NCBI RefSeq assembly: GCF_025698545.1
Contig: NC_068569.1
Coordinates: 20,522,001-20,586,000 of the forward strand
DNA from: Gossypium raimondii
Taxonomy: Eukaryota; Streptophyta; Magnoliopsida; Malvales; Malvaceae
DNA length: 64,000 nt
Direction of reading: 5' to 3'
The notes under the pieces were generated by a model. That model had not been told where the DNA came from and ran no database searches. It saw only the letters and a program-made list of their open reading frames with translations. The position numbers and the translations under genes were made by a program. Shown here piece by piece: positions 9,955 through 22,752 of the stretch (position 1 is its first letter; each line of letters opens with the position of its first letter).

Positions 9955-12637
9955 ATTTAGAGGGATCCGTCTTGCAAAATTCCTCATATCTCATATCAAA
10001 AACAAGTTTACCGCCATTGGTTGTGATACCTATGCTTACGTCCGAGGTTCCTTGGGACATACCTATTCAACCGGGTGTTTAACATTTTGTTATAACACTA
10101 CTGATGGAATAAATGGATCTTGCTTTGGCATTGGTTGCTGCCAGACGGTTATCCCCAAAGGAGTAAGGGGTTATAATGTAAGCTTGTCTACTTCTTACAA
10201 TCATTCTTATGTATTAGCAACAAGACATTCCCAATCATACTTGATTGGACAATCGGGAATCAAACTTGTAAAGAAGCCAAAATGCATCCACTTAATTATG
10301 CTTGCAAGGAAAACAGTGCTTGTGTAGATGCAGAAAATGGCCCTGGATATTTGTGCAAGTGTGTTGATGGTTTTCAAGGTAACCCTTACCTCCTCTACGG
10401 CTGCCAAGGTAAAGACATCAACTTCTTCATTATGGATTCATTTTGATGATATAGCTTTGTGCCCGATATACTAATTTTTGTTCTTTGGAAATGTTTGAAT
10501 TTTGTAGATATTAATGAATGTGATAAACTGAAGCCTTGCAGTGGAACATGTCATAATACGCCTGGAAGTTATTATTGTTCGTGCCCGGAGGGGTTTGAGG
10601 GTGACGGCTAGAAAAACGAAACAGGATACCGTCCTAAAGTCGTTACCCAGAGCCAGAGTTTTCCGGTTCTTGTCGTTGCACTAGGTTGGTAAACATAAAA
10701 GATATTATATAAGTTAAGGGATAATGATAAATTTAACTCTTAATATTTATATTTTTTTAATTTGATAATATTTATATCTTTTTTTTCAATTTGATCCTTA
10801 TTTTTTTAGTCAAAATTTGCGATCCATGACTTTTAAAAAATTGAATTTAACCATCGGTCTTTCAAAAAGTGTCCAAATACTACATTTAACAAAAATATTG
10901 ACTAAACTATTAAATTTTTAAATATCGCAACCTAGATGATAATCCACATGTACATTATACTATATTTTTAATTTTATGAATTTTTATTGAATTTTGATTT
11001 TTTGTACTTTTGAATATTTTTATAATTTTGAATCATTTGTTTACGGATATAAAACAAATAATGTCATGTCAATAGAAAGTATACGTGGACTACCACACAA
11101 GTCGCCACACCTATATCATTAAAAATAATATTTTAATTAACATTTCCATTAAAAATGATTTTGACTTTTTAAAAAAATTAATAATCAAATTTAACTTTAA
11201 AAAATAAGGATCAAATTAATCAAAGATATAAAAATACGATTTGATATATTTTTTTAATAGACAAATTTGGTATAAAAGATGCACAAATTAGCTAAGTTTA
11301 TTTTTTAGATATAAATCCTTTATTTTATTAAAATCATATATTTTGCAGTTATTTAAAAAAAAAATCACATAATCTTAATGTTTCTAATTACCCAACTAAT
11401 AATCATATGCAAATGTATTGTCTCCTTAACTACAGGTATAGGAGTAAGCCTTTTATCTTCGCTTTTGTTCTCCTCATGGGTGTACTTGGGGCTCAAGCAA
11501 AGGAAGCTCACCAAACTGAAACAGCAAAATTTTCAGCAAAATGGTGGGATTTTGTTGCGGGAACAACTTTCGAAACGTGAAGAGTGTGGCGAAACAGCTA
11601 AAATCTTTACAGCCTAAGAACTAAAAAATGCAACCAACAACTACCATGACAGTAGAATCGTTGGACGAGGAGGTCAAGGTACTGTTTACAAAGGAATACT
11701 GTCTGATGGTCGCAGTGTTGCCATAAAAAAGTCCATCATTGGAGATCAAAGCCAAGTTCAACAATTCATCAATGAAGTTATTGTGTTATCCCAAATCAAC
11801 CACAGAAATGTAGTGAAACTCTTGGGATGTTGTTTGGAGACACAAGTCCCATTGCTTGTCTATGAATATGTAAGGAATGGAACCCTCTTCCATCACTTGC
11901 ACAATGCCGCTCATGCATCTGTCATATCATGGGAAGCTCGTTTGAAAATAGCCACAGAAGCAGCAGAAGCCCTTTCTTATTTGCACTCTGCTGCATCTCC
12001 CCCGATTATTCATCGCGATGTCAAGTTGACCAACATACTTTTAGATGAAAACTACATTGCTAAAGTCTCTGATTTTGGTGCTTCAAGATTGGTCCCTTCA
12101 AATAAGGCACAAATAACCACGCTTGTGCAAGGAACACTGGGCTACTTGGATCCTGAATACTTCCATACAAGTCAATTGACTGAGAAGAGTGATGTTTATA
12201 GTTTTGGGGTTGTTCTCATAGAACTATTGACAGGTTTGGAAGCAATTTCTTTTGAAAGACCGGAACATGAGAGAAATTTGTGTATGTATTTTGTTTCTGT
12301 TATGAAAGAGGAACGCTTGCTAGATATTATTGATAAACGAGTGTTGAACGATAAGAGCATTGAGCAGCTTAAGGAAGCGGCAAATTTAGCTAGGAGATGT
12401 GTGAGATTGAAGGGAGAGGAAAGGCCAACTATGAAAGAAGTTGCGTCTGAGTTAGAAGGATTACGAACAACGCAGAAACATCCATGGGGAATACACGACT
12501 TACCTGATGAAGAGACTGAATACTTGCTTCATGACTCTTATGGTTGTGGCACTAGCTATGATGGCTCAACTAGCTTCTCTGTGGGCCCTGACAGCATGAA
12601 AAACCAGGTCCCATTTGACATTGATGGTGCACGGTGA

Positions 12638-13212
12638 TTCTTTAATTTTCCTTTGGTTAAAAGAAGCCACTGAAAAGGAGGGACACTAAATCCTATATTC
12701 GCTATAATATCCTTTTCTTTTCATTGAAATACGTAATGTTATTAGCTTAATGAGTGTGTTTTTATAAAAAAAATTAGATTGCTCTAAGTTTTTACATTTT
12801 GGATTTAATTATTAGTACTAGTTTTAACATTTTTAAACTCATTTTTCAAGTAGACCTCCTAAACTCGGCCCATGAACAAATTTAGTATTTTCGATGTGAA
12901 AATTAATATGATCAACAAAATTTATCCCTTTTTCTCTGAAAATGATGTTAAAATGCATAAAACATTTTTGGAAAAAGAAAATCAATCCCTAACAGTAGAA
13001 ATATCCATGAAGCATGAATTTGATCTCTTATAATCCATACTATCGAAATTATGCATTTTAATTCAATCTGGAAAATTTGGGCCAAAAATTGTAATTGTCA
13101 TAAGTAGGTATGATTTTGCATTAGCAGAAGGATGACTAGATCTACGGTAAACTATAACATCTCGGATTATATTCTAGGGCCATGGAATGTTACAGCTATG
13201 TGAGCATCATGT
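12638..13212. other. Intergenic, convergent 3' ends
   Basis: AT-rich spacer between the WAK relic (plus) and the methyltransferase (minus). It should hold the 3' UTR of both. I see no repeat or RNA gene in it. Confidence 0.5.
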
Positions 13213-16200
13213 TCAAACAATAGCAAACTTTATAGGTTCTTCCGTGGGACGCCAAAATGTCTTATGAACACAAAGCAATCCCTCGTTGTCCTTGGAATAT
13301 ATCATTCGGATCTCCCATTGTAGTGATTTAGCCATGCTCTCCACCTCGCTTATTGTTTCAAGATTGTCTCGTAAGATCAGCTTTCCTTCTGGCCTCAGAA
13401 TCCGATCAACTTCAGCAATTACTGCAACCAACTTGCACCTGTGTCCAGGAAAACGACATCAAATATATTAGGGAAGTAATCTAGGTTGAGAATGACATCA
13501 GCAAGAAATATAACAGGGAAGAGAGCAAACCTCTTTTTGATACTAGAGAAGAGATGATCAGCATGAACAACATCATACGTTCTAGGGTATGTATTAAATG
13601 ACTCACACCAATCATGATACATTCCGAACAAGCCACGTTCATAGATTATTGGAAGTGTATCGGGAGAGTCGATTGGAACTACATTCATAACCCAAACTTT
13701 CAGGTCTTTCAGGGCCGCAGCAAACCTGTACACAGAAGCAAACAAGCATATGGGAAGAATAAGCCCCAAGAGAATGTAAACGTAAGTTTACAATTAAGCT
13801 GAGCTTTTAGATTTCAGCTAGGGTAGTTTCGGTCTTGATTGGGAAGGGCTAAATGAAATCTGTCATAGCTAGCAAGAGGTCAAACAAAATACCCTCCATA
13901 AACGGCTTTCATATCTATGACATTTCTCACAGAAGACCAGTCGATTCCCATCCCACTCAAATAGGACTGGGAGACCACTTTTTTCCAGTGACTGTAGTCT
14001 GCAGTAAGATCACTCTGAGCAGCTTTACCATAAACGCCAACCTGAGAATTCAACCAATATGGTGGCTTCTCCAACCGTTCCGGCCACTGTGCAGGCCAAA
14101 GGGAACCACGCTTTGTTGAATCTACTGGCACTTTGTGCATGCAGGCCTGAAGGGGTACATCCCTGATGGCATAAACCAGAAAATATTGTCCAATTAAAGC
14201 ATTGCAAAACATTATTTGTCAAAAAGGTAGGGAGTATTTGAAATGCTCCTTTAATCTAGAGAAGTTTCCAATTGATTATGAACTTTATCTCATAACGTAT
14301 TTAGGCATAATTTACACTTATAATGAAATTGGACAAATTACTTCCAATCAAGGAAAAATATACTGATGGTAAAATTACCAGGCTGCATTGGGGTCATCAG
14401 ATTCTTCACAAAGTGGAGGTGCATTTCTAGATCTTTTATTGTAACAATCATTGGAAGTTGGCTTTCGATATATTGCAGCTCCAACATTGTTCAACTTGTC
14501 CTTTTTAACAACCACCAGTTCCCAGCACATTGACTTTGTTAGCCGAGACATTTCTGCCATCAGTAACCACAGCTTACAAAATGGAAAGGAGGATAAGTAA
14601 AGCTAAACCAAAATATTGCTATCTTCAGAGATATATGACTGGGTTAAAAAGCATTTTACCTTGCCAAATGCCAACATCTTCAGGGCCCTTCCTATAAACT
14701 GGTGTAGCAGACCAAACAAAGTAACCACCAGGTCGCAGGACACGGTTGAGCTCTAACAGAAGTTTGCCACCTAATATATGCCTCAAAATGTGTCTCTGTA
14801 TTAGAAACAATATAACACTATATAACTAAATGACTATAAATATAAGAAAATGAGATCCCACCTTCGACATGCCAGGGTACCCTGCAACGTGCACAGTGCA
14901 CAAGATCAAAGACAGAACCAGGAAAAGGTAACCTTTTGGTACCCATCACATTTAATATGGCAGGAATTCCCCGTTCAAGTGCAAACTGCACTTGGGCTTC
15001 ATGCTCATCCTTAGGTGCAAATGACATTGCAAGAACATTTCTTTCGAAAAGATAGCCTCCAAAGCTAGCCACCCCACACCCAACATCCAATACAACACGG
15101 GTTCTTTTTCCCCAAGCAATTTCAGGAACAGACTGCATTATTGAAGCAAATATGCATTCAAATTTACATAGTCAGATAATAGTCAGGAAAAAGAATAAAA
15201 TCCATACAAACTGAATCCTAAAACAGTTAGCTTACATGACTAAAATATTACACAAGTAGAAGAAAGGAGCAAAATAAAAGTTAAAGTAATACATGTATAA
15301 AAAGGAGCAGAAACAACGTTAACAAACACTAGCAGTGGATGATGGTTTGAGTATAAGTTTTTGAAGAAAAATAATAATGTCAATGTCTTGAAATAGCTTC
15401 AAGTTCTTTGTGGTGGCACTGGTTACACAATTATAAATAATCAGAGACGTGTAACCAGATAGACTTCTGCTTCATAGATGAAATGACATATCAAAGAGAA
15501 AGAAACCCCTAGTAACTAAAAATAGGCTCTAGCCAATTTGCTTATTGGAAAGAATTAAGTTTGTGCTCAAGCACGTCTATGTATGATTGTATACAAGTAC
15601 ACATGTACAGAGTGAGAGTCAGCTTATTAGAATTATGTATATGCATGTCTATACAAGCCGAAGCTTAAGAAATACCTCATTTGGATACCTTGTATATGAT
15701 TGGCCTTCATATGGTTATTTATGCAGCATTTCTAAATACCAGAACTGTACTGATGCATGGATTTAAGAAGATCATAGACCCGATGATTTTAATCATCTCA
15801 ATAGTAAACTATCTAGGAAAAAGGAAAGGGAAATTCTTAAAGTTGTTCTTCTCAATTACATGCTGCTTTTTCCTTTGAACGTGTAATAAAAGTAGCTGGT
15901 AATCTAATATCAGCAAGCACCAAGGCAAACTAAAAAGAATAATATATCCAGACAGGCTATGTCAGTAGACGGAAAATATATATAACGAAAAGGACTTACC
16001 TCTTGAATAAAATCGATATAATGAAGAGCACCATTCACAAACTGAGTTCCACCACCAGGAAAGGTAAGGTATTCACCAGTAACCTTAACCCAATTTTGAT
16101 GCCCCTTAACCTCTGCAAGCTTGGTGTGGGGGACATTGTAGTACCATATCTGCACCAAGCACCAAAGAAATTTCAATCAAAATAAATACACAAAACAAAA

Positions 16201-17335
16201 GCACTTGTTCATGTAGTAAATAGGTGCTTACTTTATCTCTACTCTTAGGCCACTTTACCGAGCGCTTGTATCCTTCAGGCAGAGGGACAAGACATGTAGG
16301 AGCTTCATCAGGACAGTGTCTCTCACGATGTTCATAGTGCATTGTGCTTGGAAGCTTTCTGATAACTTGCCAATTGTCTAGGCAAGGTATGTAGTCTGGC
16401 CCAGCAGTTGACTTACAGAGTTTCCAATGGTGATCATTATTTTTACTGGATGTAGAAGACTGTTGTGATTTCTTCTCATTCTGGGATTCTACTGCTTGAG
16501 TAGACCAAGCTCCATTTTGAGTAGTAGTTTCAGTCAAAATTTCTGACTGAGCACCAGCAGGGAGAATCTCATTTGAAGCTTGATTGTTTTCCTTGCTTTC
16601 CACAATATTGTGATCAGCACTTAGTTCCAAATGTTCATCTTGATTTTTACCATTCTTCTCCTCGGTCAAATTTGCCTCTTTGCCAACATGTTTTAATTTA
16701 TCTGCAGTTCCATCTACCCCATAGTTCTTCCCGCTCTCAGCGGACTCAGATCCGTTTTCATCTGAGCTCTCCTCTGATTCAGTGTGCAACTTGTTTTTCA
16801 TTTCACCACCTTCATTCTCTGCTTCTCCAGTCTCTATATTTGATTCTCTGTCTCTTGAATTTGTCTCCCTATCTTTCCCATCATCTTCATCCACCATTTT
16901 TTGTCCACTTTCTGACTCGGTTTTCTCATCAGAACTCTCGTTTGCATGATTTTCTTCCTGGTTTTTCTCAGCTGAATCCTGAGACTCCTTTTCCTCATTA
17001 TTACTCTCAACCACTAGGTTGTCCAACGAATTATCCTCATTAGTGATCCCCAATTCTTTACTAGACAGACCACTGCCATCTTCTCTTGTTTCAGCCCCGG
17101 ATAGATCACCTGAGGTATCATCAAATTGCTTAGAATCACTTCTTGACAATGTTTGTTTCACCTCATTTCCGGTCTCCACAGATAAAAATTCTGAATTCTT
17201 AACTGGAACAATTGATGAAGACATGAACATCCAAATCCCAACTAAACAAAAAATAACAAACACAACTATAGTAGCTAACGAACAGTAACTCGATGACTTC
17301 CTCCCATCTACTCTGGAATACTTTCCGGTAGCCAT
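13213..17335 (-). CDS. PMT26: Probable S-adenosylmethionine-dependent methyltransferase, PMT24/25/26 type
   Basis: Golgi type II membrane protein of the plant Methyltransf_29 (DUF248, QUA2-related) family, thought to methylate wall polysaccharides, most likely pectin. Coding exons on the minus strand: 17335-16232, 16149-16000, 15132-14862, 14770-14660, 14553-14379, 14162-13893, 13725-13531 and 13438-13213. All junctions are GT/AG. The total is 2502 nt, or 833 aa, close to Arabidopsis PMT26. It starts [18 protein letters not shown], with a membrane anchor at about residues 19-40, then an acidic Glu/Asp/Ser/Asn-rich stalk (about 50-290). The catalytic part begins near [14 protein letters not shown] motif [15 protein letters not shown] is near residue 433. 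Later markers are [33 protein letters not shown] and HADHLFSS. The end is [13 protein letters not shown]. No lesion is visible. The symbol is chosen because the stalk end ([17 protein letters not shown]) resembles PMT26; PMT24 or PMT25 remain possible. Confidence 0.92.
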
Positions 17336-18130
17336 GCTTCTTTCTATTGGATTTTCTTGCTATATACAGCTGGAAGGGCAATAACAACTAGCAATTAGTA
17401 TCACAAACTTCTACCAATCCATTCATTTTTCTAAGGAAAACCAATAGCTGAAAATATTAAAGCCAAAACCTCCCGCAGAAGTGACCATTACATGTTGCTA
17501 TTAAAGCGTTAAACCCTAGAGTAAGTAAAAGCTATTCTTACCAATAAACGAGAAACGTCATAGCCTAGGTAACAATAAATCAGATAAATACTGCATTTTT
17601 TTCTGAATACAATCTTTCAAATAAAGATTAAAACTTTATACTCAAAATGAAATCTTTTTTTTTTAAACCCAGTTCCCAGAAGTCCACTAGAATGTGATTT
17701 TTAATCTTTAGCCATTAAAAGTTCAACTTACAGAAACCCTGATCAGCAAAAAAAGAAAAAGAAACAGTAACTTAAAAACACCATTAGAAGCACTTCAATT
17801 CCACGAAAAAAAAACCATAACCAAGACAATTCCTTAACTGATAAGGAAAGAACTCAGCCACACAACCAAATGATATCTAACTTGAAAACATGAACAACAA
17901 AGGAGAATTTTTTTTTATTTAAAAAAAGAAGAAGAAGAAGAAGAAGCAAGAGTAATATGTTCAAGACTGTACCTTTGGTGAAGGGTTGTTGAAGGGATCT
18001 GGGTTTGGAGAAATATAGGTGGTTATGCCAATTTTTTTACTCTCATAATTAAAAAGAGTGGGGATGAATGATAGAGAGGTGAAATGAAGCAGAAGCTGCT
18101 ACTGACTTGATTTCTTTATGCAAAGCGGAG
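17336..18130 (-). promoter_or_regulatory. 5' UTR with a leader intron, and proximal promoter, of the methyltransferase
   Basis: On the minus strand a consensus donor CACCAAAG|GTACAG (exon end 17973) pairs with an acceptor TTCCAG (intron end 17370), giving a leader intron of about 600 bp just upstream of the ATG at 17335. The upstream exon (about 17973-18100) is pyrimidine and AT mixed. The leader intron is inferred from splice signals only. Confidence 0.55.
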
Positions 18131-18167
18131 CAAGTCCATTCCAACGGTATTTGACGGCAGATGATTA

Positions 18168-19960
18168 GGGCACGATTGGTTCGCTGTATTAGATTAGAGG
18201 TGTCTGTATTAGATTAGAGGTGTATTGGATTAGAGGTGTAATAGAATAGAGGTGTAATAGCAAATCAACTGTTTGGTTGAATGTAATGGAATAGAGGCGT
18301 AATAGTAATTTTGTGTTTGGTTGAATGAAATAGAGGTGTAATAGCATAATGGAAAAAATTAAAATGACTAGAATACCCTTAGCATAAATTTATTTTGGTA
18401 AATGATTATTGTTATTGTTATTTAAATTTTAATAAGATTATTATTATCAATAATAAATAATTTAATCATATTTAAACATAATTATTATTAAATATATTAA
18501 ATATATTATAATTAAAATATATAATTTAATAAAATTCTTAATAATTAATATTCTTATATGAATTTACTCAAATCATAATATATGATACTATAAAAGATAA
18601 ATTGAAATGATTAATATTAAATATATTTTAATTAAAATATATGATTTAATAAAATTTAAAATAATTATAACTAATAAATTATCTTATATGACTTTGTATA
18701 ATTTGAGGGAACCAACCAAACAAGTAATGCCCAAGTTAATAAATTGTAGATCCACCTAAACTAGTTGAATTTATACTACAATAATAGGGAATCGGAGACA
18801 TCTTGTACTTGGAAGAGGATGCAGATACATCTATACCATTTATACCTGACGGAGCCGTCTATACTGCCCGCTACCATAACTTCTGTTTCCATTTGACCCT
18901 CTAGTGTCTGGACATCAACTTGTCTGCTCCAAAGCACTATAACGTATATTTCTTAATAAATTTTCATCTGTTGCACCTTATCTCCAAACCTGAAACAAAT
19001 CAAATCTGTAAAATACAATAATGAAGACTAAGTGATTATCAAGAAGAAATTTGGGAATAAAACTCTAACTTAAAGAATGACAAATATTGCAAAAGAGATA
19101 TGCGTGAGTATTACAAACAATATAAATTCATCAAATTTTGAGTTATCTCCTCCATTAATTAGTTTATTTTGTCCTCTCCAAGAAGAAAACAAGGATTAAG
19201 AGGAAGAGATCGATATGGTGATTACGATTGACTCCAAGCAATTCAATTCTAGTCCATAGGTTTCCCATAAGAGAACGAAACATTATCTCCCCGAAAGATG
19301 AGACTTGGGAGTTGAGTTGTAGCTTATATTTTAGAAAAATTTAAAGAAAACCCATCACTAAAAACCCTTCTAAACAAAATTTGATTATTGCAAGAACGAA
19401 ACCAAACGAAATTAAACTTGAAAAGAAAAATCGCTAACCTGAAAGTGTAATCTTTGTGATAAAAGAAGCAACTTTGAACACATTTGCAGAGAAAGTGTGA
19501 AGGAGATTTTGGGAAGAATTTTCTTTATTTCTATTCGCCATGGTCGAATGGCCATTCAAAGCATTCAAAGATCTTGAATCCCTATTACGCATTTGAGGAA
19601 CCAACCAAACAAAGGCATTGATATTCTCCCAAGAATAAAGAGGGTGCCAACCAAACGTGGCTGATTCTTTTAATCAAAACCGAAAAGAAACGGGGGGAGC
19701 AAATCGTGAAAAGAAAAGAAAATAAACCGGGAGCAAATCGGCAGAAAAGAAAAGCAAAGAAACAAGGAAGCAAATCGGATGAAGGTAGAAGGAACAGAAG
19801 AGAAACAAAGGGGATCGGGGGAGGGTAAAACAGGGAGGGTTTGCTGAAGCGGTAGCTAATCTGGGCAAAAGAGGGGGAATAGAAATCGGTGGTTTTCACC
19901 GATTAGGAAAGTAATGGATTACACGCGTATTAGCAATACATTGAACCAAACGACAGAATA
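18168..19960. mobile_element. Non-autonomous DNA-transposon cluster (PIF/Harbinger-like termini)
   Basis: The left end, after a TTA, reads GGGCACGATTGGTTCGCTG followed by repeated TAGAGGTGTAATAG units. The right part holds inverted counterparts near 19915-19952 (GCAATACATTGAACCAAACG) and further copies of CCAACCAAAC near 18717, 19600 and 19648. This suggests one element with repeated subterminal motifs or two nested relatives. Boundaries on the right are not exact and I could not fix a target duplication. No transposase frame is seen. It lies about 100 bp upstream of the presumed methyltransferase 5' end. Confidence 0.5.
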
Positions 19961-19999
19961 GAGAGGGATTAGGTGGGGCCCACCGATTAGGGTATTGTA

Positions 20000-20690
20000 G
20001 TTGGCTGGATTCCAACGTTACCATGGAAACCGTAACATTTGGAAAAATTAGAAACGATCTTGAATATTGTGTACTCATTACTTGGCAAAATTGACTCATT
20101 ATGATTTCACATGCACCTGACTCACCTTTGAGAAATTTTGCTATAAAAATTATTAAAGAAGTGGTTTTATAAAATATTTATTATTACTATTTTTATAAAT
20201 TAGATTTTTATAAATAAAAATAATTACTCTCAAGATAAATATAGTATATTTTAATAAAAATAAATAATTAAATGGTCTGTAATTAATTTTAAGTTAAAAT
20301 TATCCAATACAAGTAAGCAATCTCTCACATATCAATTTCTATTAAAGGTTGAAATATTAATCATGATTTTATATTATTCTTTTTCGATCTAATCTACATT
20401 TCATTAGAGATATTTCTTCCTAATTAAAATATAACTATTTTGCCATGTGAAATAATTTGTTTTTGTATTTCATTTTTATTTGTTATAATTTGATCCTATC
20501 CAAATAGATAGTTACCTATCCATATCAATCTATTATTTTTTTATTTATCAATATTTTTTAAAATTTAAAATTTAAATATTTAAATATATCAAATGATTTA
20601 GATTAAATATTTTTAAATATAAAACTATTAATTAATTATATAAAATTTTATCATGTAACAAATTTCAAGTAAATAAGGAAAATTATATGG
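20000..20690. other. AT-rich spacer, nothing recognised
   Basis: Long AT-rich stretch without open frames, repeats or RNA genes that I can support. Confidence 0.4.
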
Positions 20691-21475
20691 CATTTTGCTC
20701 TTGATTGTAAGTATAGTGTAAAGTCAAGTTATAGACCGAATGTAAATGCTTTAATTCAGGACAGACCGTAACAAGAAGTTTGGCATTTGCATATCCCTCC
20801 TCATGGGAAGGAGCTTATTTGGCGTTGTTTGCACTTCTTTCTTCCGATTAAAATTTGGCTTCTGAAATGGGTATTCCCGTTATACAAGTATGTTGGGAGG
20901 AGGATGGGAATGAGGACATTGAACATGCCTTGTTGAGCTGCCGTAAGGTGCAAGCTGTTTGGACTACAGCAACAATACCTACGGATGGGGTTACTTTGTC
21001 GGATTTCTTGTCGGGATTGCTGACTTAGTCGATCAGTGAGGCTCAGGAGGCTTGTGTTGTTGTGGCAAATGTTTGCAAATGTTTCCAATCATTATGATCA
21101 CATCATTATTGAGTCGGATTGTGTGTCAATAGTGTATGATGTATTAAATCGATGATGATTCGGAGTTTAACTGTTTAATTTTAAATTCCTTAATGTTGAG
21201 TATTTTGTTTCAGCACTTATCCTTTAGTTGGGTGCGTCGATTGATCAATAAGACAACTCATTTGCTTTTTCAGATACCCTTATTACATGCAAATCACATT
21301 GAATAGTCTACTTTATCGTCTTCGTTTTTTGATGTTTTGAATGATGATAATTTTTCTGTATCGTCTTATGGGTGTTTGGGTGACTCTGTTGACTTGGGTC
21401 TTAATGTTCCTCTCTGTTAATTGTTGATTTAGCTGATTAAGTTTATTCGAATATAAGTTTTCTCCAAAAAAAATA
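20690..21475 (+). mobile_element. 3' end of a LINE-type retrotransposon (decayed)
   Basis: The frames give the zinc-binding reverse transcriptase tail (zf-RVT): PHGKELIWR, then VCWEEDGNEDIEHALLSCRKVQAVW. This is followed by an RNase H-like tail (IIESDCVSIVYDV, then FSWVRRLINKTTHLL), broken by stops and frameshifts. The 3' end runs into AAGTTTTCTCCAAAAAAAATAG, consistent with a short A-rich LINE end. Only the 3' part is present, as is usual for 5'-truncated LINE copies. Confidence 0.75.
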
Positions 21476-22752
21476 GTAAACAAAGGGAAAAAAAAAACAT
21501 AAACATATATCCATAACGTTACTTTAAAAATATTTACAATAAAATCATCGCATACTAAATATATAAAATGAAAGTTTAATAAAAACATAAACATAAAAGT
21601 TGTATTGGTGAAGCTTTTAAAAATAGTCTTCTTCTTTTCTTCTTTTTTGTTATATAAATTTTTATTTTTATATTAATTTTCTATTTTAAATTTTAAAGTT
21701 AGCTCATTTATTTGGTAAAACTTTAGAAGTTTAAACTTTAAATTGGGTAATAAAAGGATTTTAAAGTTTGTAAAAAATAATAATTTTATTTATTTATTAA
21801 CATTATTCATGTATCGACTAATGCGTAATATTTTAGCCGGTGTAACCTAAATTTGTCGGAATAAATCGGTGTAAATGGTACTGGCCAGAATTTATATCGA
21901 TACAAAAAGGAGAAGTGAATGTTTTACTTTATTACTAAAATAGTGCACACCAACCGATGCAATTGACTGATTGAGACCAATGCGAAACCTGCAACATTGA
22001 TTTGAAATTGTCAAAAAAAATTTGTTAGTTGTTAGCTTGAAATTAAATAAAAAAATTCAAATAAAGAGGTAGAGTTTTTTTTATTAAAATAATAAATTAT
22101 ATAAAAAATAACTATTTTGATGTTTATAATTTCACCTTTTAATGATACAAAGGAATTTTGAGTTTTGATATTATGGTAAAACACTAAACCGGCTGGTTAA
22201 TAAAAATTTTAACGGTATTCATGATTTAGATTAAGAAATAACATTAATAATAGTAGTAAAACTATGATAAATTAAAGAAATAAATATTAAATTAACAAAT
22301 GAATTTTGAATTTTTATAATGCAAACATGAAAATTAATTTAAAATAAATATAAACATAAAACTTTAATTTTGATTAATTATATAAAAATTTATTTTAGTT
22401 CAATTGTATTCAATTAAAAAAATGTATCAATTTTATTTTCATATTTGATAAATATAACTATTTTTATATTCAATATGTAAATGTTAATAATTTATGAAAA
22501 CTGAAATCAAAATTCGTCTAGTCTTTGCCAAATTTAAGAGATACAGAGACTACAGCAGCCCAAAAAATTAGTATATTGGTTATCTGTTAACGATACCCTT
22601 TCAGCTCTTCTGGGTATACTATAGCCATATTTGTGAATTTATGAGAAAGATGAAATATTCATTCTTAAGCATTGAATAGCTTCAAAGAGCTGTATGCAAA
22701 TTACGCTTACTCTGCCACATTGCTCAAACGAATAGCAGTTTTCAATTTCTAG
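21476..22752. other. AT-rich spacer, nothing recognised
   Basis: Low GC, many short A/T runs, no supported gene. The last 100 bp could include the missing first exon of the STAY-GREEN-like relic, but I cannot identify it. Confidence 0.4.

Larger units (their letters stand above)
1..12637 (+). pseudogene. Wall-associated receptor kinase (WAK/WAKL) pseudogene, 5' end outside the window
   Basis: WAKs are plasma-membrane receptor kinases whose extracellular part binds pectin. Bases 1-122 encode a GUB_WAK-type segment (LDGYLRIQT, DCYNSSG), which continues after the copia insertion at 9960 (KNKFTAIGCDTYAYV, then GSCFGIGCCQT). Exon 1 ends at 10408. Exon 2 is 10508-10684 and starts an EGF-like module ([15 protein letters not shown]). 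Exon 3 starts at 11436 with a membrane segment, then the kinase: [11 protein letters not shown] glycine loop, [13 protein letters not shown] catalytic loop, DFGASR, ending at 12637. Introns are 10409-10507 and 10685-11435. Lesions: the copia insertion; a deletion with frameshift near 10210-10226, after which the expected frame resumes at LDWTIGNQTC; TAG in the EGF exon near 10608; and TAA where GAA is expected just before ELKNATNNY (about 11615). The kinase half (11618-12637) is open and well conserved. Family assignment is firm. A non-functional status is inferred from four independent lesions. Confidence 0.9.

Noticed and set aside
16573..17043. 156-codon plus-strand open frame
   Set aside because: Antisense shadow of the acidic stalk of the methyltransferase. 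Ser/His/Leu-rich composition follows from GAA/GAT codons read backwards.
18740..18960. Possible exon on the minus strand with PSGINGIDVSASSS-like reading
   Set aside because: Looks exon-like in composition but has stops in all frames and I do not recognise it. Could be a captured gene fragment.
19585..19899. Minus-strand open frames with many Phe/Pro/Leu
   Set aside because: Overlapping frames from purine-rich DNA in a transposon cluster. No family words.
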